Position numbers and translations under genes: made by a program. The notes beneath the pieces are model-generated. The model did not search any database, was not told where the DNA came from, and saw only the letters and a program-made list of their open reading frames with translations. Positions 27,394-30,826 of a stretch of DNA of 30,826 nucleotides are shown here, piece after piece; within the stretch, counting starts at the first letter, position 1, and each line of letters begins with the position of its first letter. This DNA is from Nemertoderma westbladi (lineage: Eukaryota; Xenacoelomorpha; Nemertodermatida; Nemertodermatidae): assembly GCA_032718475.1 (NCBI GenBank), contig JAUCBJ010008153.1:1-30826 (forward strand). The letters run 5' to 3'.

Positions 27394-29505
27394 ATGAAAC
27401 CGACAGTGCGGCTACTTACCGAAACTTTTCTGGGGTATGTTTACTTGTCCACCTTCGATGGGTTAGTCCCCCCGGTATGGATGTACGCGCAGGACGCACT
27501 GGGCCCTACCGGGTACGAGGCTGTGTTCGCCGTTTGGTTCGCCCCACTGGTGCTCGCCATCCCGGCGCTGTATCGTTCCTTCTCTTCTCGTTATGGAACC
27601 GCATTCCTCCGTCTCTCTTGTCTCCTTGGCATCGCATCGTTTCACGCCCCGGACGTTTACAAACGGATGGTCGTGGTTGCCGTTGGCAACGCCTTCATGG
27701 CAATTCTCTTGTGCGTGTCGCTGTGGAATAAAGATGCCAACAAAAGGAAATCCTTTTTCTGGGGGTTAATGTTGGGGGGTCTACTTCTTCAAACGTTTCG
27801 TATTTGGTTCGTTAGCTTCAATCCTTTGTACCTCCACCAAAAGATGAATAAGTTCATCACCGCCATTGCTTTCTTTGCTTCTATCGCTATTGTTGAAGAT
27901 GATTTCCGAGTTGAAGATGAGCCTGAGGTTATAAAAGGTTCTCAAGCTGAGACTGACGGCTCTTCTGAGCAGACGGGATCGCCCCGCACAAACCAGCATT
28001 GGTTCATCTCCGGCGTGTCTGTTGGTTCCTCTATGTTCCTACAGTGGGTGTTCTGTAACGAGGTGTCTGTTCTCTGCCGTTGGTGCGGCACTCCTTACCC
28101 CAACCGCGGTGCGGTCCCCAACCCCCACGGCTTACTGGTCCTCTTCGCCTCCGCCCTCGGGCTCCTCCTGGGACTCATCCGACCATCCCTCGCCTCCCAA
28201 CCACTCGGTTGGTTCCTCGCGTTGCTCTCCTCCCTCGTCCTCCTCTACACTCGCTCCTACCCCTGTTTCCTCGCTGGGATCTTCCTCGTTCTCTACCTCG
28301 CCCTTAGTGCCCCGGCCCTGTACCAACGGGCCTCCCAGTGCGCCCCAGCCCCCACCATATTAGCCGCCCTCGCTACCAAACTCCTCGGCGGCGTCGCTCT
28401 CGTTTGGGTCACCGCTTACAACTTCGTCCCTTACGGGATCTACGCTCGCGAACGCACCGACGTGGTAGTACTAGTCGCGATGGTAACCATATTCCTAGGT
28501 CTCTTCAGTTACAAACTGAAACCAGAAAACTCGAATCTCGAATTTCCCTCAAAATCGAAGGTCTATAAACTAATAAAAGTTCTAACTATCGGTGTATTCC
28601 TCTTGGGAGCCGCTGGTTTCGCATTTCGCTATCCGAATCTCGTAAAGAAATCGTCCGGGCAGACTGGTCGGGACTCGCTCACTGTGGGCGTCTGGGCGTT
28701 CCGTCTGGGTTATCGTAATGACGGGTTCCCAAACATCGGAGCCGCCGTGCAACTCATCCGGGAGACCGAGGCCGACGTATTCTCCGTAATCGAGTCCGAC
28801 TCATCGAAACCCTTTATGGGTAACAACGACAACTGCGCCTATTTCGAGGAATCTCTAGGCTGGTACTGCGACTTCGGGCCATCCACTAAGGACCACACGT
28901 GGGGAGTGATGTTGCTCAGTAGGTACCCTATAGTGAGCAGTAAGCATCATCTGCTCCCGTCTCCCGAGGGGGAGTTAGCTCCAGGGATCAGCGCTGTCAT
29001 CGATGTGTTGGGAGAAAAGGTTGAGATCGTTACGGCGCATTTCGGTAACCATAGGGACAATCTCGACCGGGAACTCCAGGCCAAATACATCGCGAAGTTG
29101 ACGAGAAACTCTCGACTCCCTATCATCTACGTCGGGTATCTCACGTCCAAACCGGGCGGGCGGGATTACAACGAGATGACCATTAACGGGAATCTACGGG
29201 ACATCGACCCGAGCGACGCTCAGCGTTGGTGTCTGTACGTCCTGTACAACCGGTTGGTGCGGGTCGGGTACGCGAGGATATCGCACGGGGCGCTGAGCGA
29301 CACGGAGGTTCAGTTGGGGAGGTTCGCCCTGCCCGGATCCAGGAGCGAACCCGATATGGTGACGACGGTGAGCGAGGAACACGTAGCCGAGTCGCGTCGG
29401 TTCAGTTCGGCCTTCGGGGGTTTCAGTTACGGCCATAACTCGGGGCCGCTAAACCGGTACCACATGGGAACCCCTAAGTATTTTATTCCCAATACAAAAA
29501 ACTGA
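27394..29505 (+). CDS. CWH43: CWH43 / PGAP2-interacting protein
   Basis: A 703-codon uninterrupted gene. Residues ~1-415 are a multi-pass membrane region with the FLGYVYLSTFDGL...PPVW start, the NP..L..QK.NK.. segment and FVPYGIYARERTD (344-356). Residues ~428-703 match the C-terminal endonuclease/exonuclease/phosphatase-like domain of CWH43: VWAFRLGY, IESDSSKPFMGNND (466-479), HTWGVMLLSRYPI (501-513), PSPEGELAPG, TAHFGNH (547-553), GYLTSKPGGRDY (581-592) and the terminal MGTPKYF. Length equals that of the animal and yeast-type C-terminal unit. The protein acts in the ER/Golgi in GPI-anchor lipid remodelling (ceramide exchange in yeast). Human CWH43 has many exons; here the gene has none, so it is a retrocopy or has lost introns. 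ATG 27394 is chosen because the leader is conserved with the 8190 copy and the next Met is residue 30. Confidence 0.95.
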   Translation: MKPTVRLLTETFLGYVYLSTFDGLVPPVWMYAQDALGPTGYEAVFAVWFAPLVLAIPALYRSFSSRYGTAFLRLSCLLGIASFHAPDVYKRMVVVAVGNAFMAILLCVSLWNKDANKRKSFFWGLMLGGLLLQTFRIWFVSFNPLYLHQKMNKFITAIAFFASIAIVEDDFRVEDEPEVIKGSQAETDGSSEQTGSPRTNQHWFISGVSVGSSMFLQWVFCNEVSVLCRWCGTPYPNRGAVPNPHGLLVLFASALGLLLGLIRPSLASQPLGWFLALLSSLVLLYTRSYPCFLAGIFLVLYLALSAPALYQRASQCAPAPTILAALATKLLGGVALVWVTAYNFVPYGIYARERTDVVVLVAMVTIFLGLFSYKLKPENSNLEFPSKSKVYKLIKVLTIGVFLLGAAGFAFRYPNLVKKSSGQTGRDSLTVGVWAFRLGYRNDGFPNIGAAVQLIRETEADVFSVIESDSSKPFMGNNDNCAYFEESLGWYCDFGPSTKDHTWGVMLLSRYPIVSSKHHLLPSPEGELAPGISAVIDVLGEKVEIVTAHFGNHRDNLDRELQAKYIAKLTRNSRLPIIYVGYLTSKPGGRDYNEMTINGNLRDIDPSDAQRWCLYVLYNRLVRVGYARISHGALSDTEVQLGRFALPGSRSEPDMVTTVSEEHVAESRRFSSAFGGFSYGHNSGPLNRYHMGTPKYFIPNTKN

Positions 29506-29559
29506 CGCTCATTGAGGCTTGTTTGCTAATATTATACATTATTTTTCTCGTTTTCATTC

Positions 29560-29565
29560 AATAAA
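29560..29565 (+). terminator. Poly(A) signal for CWH43
   Basis: AATAAA lies 55 bases after the CWH43 stop codon, in an AT-rich stretch, the normal place for a cleavage/polyadenylation signal. No long A tract or flanking duplication typical of a fresh retrocopy is seen after it. Confidence 0.6.
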
Positions 29566-30826
29566 TTCGCTTTTCGCTTCACAGGTTATATAAATTGAGT
29601 TTCCCCTTAGGCTCGTCCGTCATTCATTTTTTTTCTCATCATTATCAAACACATTATTGATTATAAAACAATTGTTTATCATTGAATTAAAAAAAGATAA
29701 TTACAATCACAACGTCGTTCAGAGCTCAATTATATTAGTAAAGACTGGTGGATCCAAAATATAATATAGAAAATAATTGTATCATATGATAACATTTCCT
29801 TCATCATCCCCGTTATACCGGAAGTGATGTCATTTATGGACGACGCCTAAGGTGGACTTTATTTATTTATGCAATAATTTATTACTTTTCCTTCTTGTTT
29901 CAACCTATAGATATAAATATGGTTTAGGTTTTATATTTTTTATGACCAGTTTCTGTGGTTGTGGTTATTTAATACAATGTAAGCATTGGACAAGCGGAGT
30001 GTACCGATTACTTGTTTGTTACTCTTTAAAATTGACTTTCTATCCAAATTCTAGAGGAAGTAGCAGGATTTATGATGGCTCTTTATCTCCCTAGAGAGAT
30101 AAACTGTCACATAGTATCGGAACTACCCCTGGTTCGCGCCATGCCGTGCATCTCTAGGTTTGATGTAATTTTTGGATATAGTTGAAATCCTCCAGTCGTC
30201 GGCCTTTGGGAGGCGAGTTTACCATGGGTCCGTCCAACCAATCAGCGGTGAGACGCGCAACTCGCGACCCCCCTAGATGACGCGGGAGAAGTGCTTGGAG
30301 GTGCAGTAATTTCGAGAAGGAAGATGCAATTTACGTAAATACGAGTGCGTAATACACGAAAATGAAATAGCGTTATTATTTTATTTCTGTGTAGAAAATG
30401 TTATTTAGTAAAGTAATCCAAACCGAATCAACTGGTATAGTACAAATTTAGACCATTATCAATTATTTATATCATGAATAATTTCAGACTAAGATATTTA
30501 TTAGGTGGCTATTATTATACAACAGTAATAGTTTTTAGTTTACTAATAAATTTTATGCATTCCTCACGTATGCAAATATTCCAGAAATTATTTAATTTGC
30601 AACTAATTATCATTTAACTAATTACTCATTATTAGCGTTTCCCTTACGAGGATATTCTTTACGTATAGTGCAAATATGCTACATTTATGCTGTCATAATC
30701 GATCAAATATATGGATAAACACAACTTTATAATACTCTAAACCAATTTTATAATACTCTCAGACAACTTTATAGTACTGTATTTATATATAGTCTGATCC
30801 GCTCACACCCTAGACTAGTGTATAGT
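29566..30826. other. No gene seen; AT-rich, with one GC-richer promoter-like island
   Basis: Mostly AT-rich with no credible frame (an 80-codon frame at 29852-30094 looks random). At about 30205-30305 a CG-richer island carries AACCAATCAGCG, a CCAAT-box type motif, and could be a promoter for a gene beyond the window. Confidence 0.4.

Overview
The window looks like repeat-rich nuclear DNA from an animal, probably a marine invertebrate. It holds a metazoan GPI-anchor remodelling gene (CWH43/PGAP2IP), a BEL/Pao LTR retrotransposon, minisatellites, fold-back and MITE-like elements and long poly(G):poly(C) tracts. There are no bacterial operons, rRNA genes or recognisable tRNA genes. The species cannot be fixed from sequence alone.

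Left part (1-9693): a coding-like frame of unknown family, broken by stop codons, lies at 545-2927. It is followed by an inverted array of ~150-170 bp minisatellite units (3420-5340), a short AT-rich tandem repeat, a 315-bp tandem repeat ending in a (GAC)n microsatellite (5780-7531), and a partial duplicate of the CWH43 5' coding region (8190-8756).

Middle (9694-23592): a ~13.9 kb BEL/Pao element on the minus strand, bounded by LTRs that differ at about ten positions plus one small indel. Reading in its own direction: 5' LTR; a long charged and Asn-rich N-terminal Gag extension; a DUF1759-type Gag core; CCHC zinc fingers; an aspartic protease with DSGA; RT with YVDD; RNase H; an HHCC-DDE integrase and DUF5641-like tail; a 46-bp tandem-repeat spacer; then, in the position where some retroelements carry env, a third gene. 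Its first product carries motifs of a DEDD 3'-5' exonuclease (RNase D/WRN/EXD1-like) and a coiled coil. The overlapping next frame carries three CCHC-type zinc knuckles, one of them degraded. A G-rich polypurine tract and the 3' LTR close the element. Several frame changes interrupt gag and pol, so this copy is probably inactive, although the exonuclease frame is intact. This is the most interesting system in the window: a retroelement that seems to carry its own exonuclease and nucleic-acid-binding module.

Right part (23593-30826): a 1.57 kb fold-back element (24158-25723) with terminal inverted repeats and a 6-bp direct repeat at its edges is filled with about thirty copies of a self-complementary TTGGTCGACCAA module. 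A ~277-bp inverted-repeat element follows (26675-26951), then an uninterrupted 703-codon CWH43/PGAP2IP gene (27394-29505) with a poly(A) signal 55 bases after its stop. The remaining DNA up to the end is AT-rich with no clear gene.
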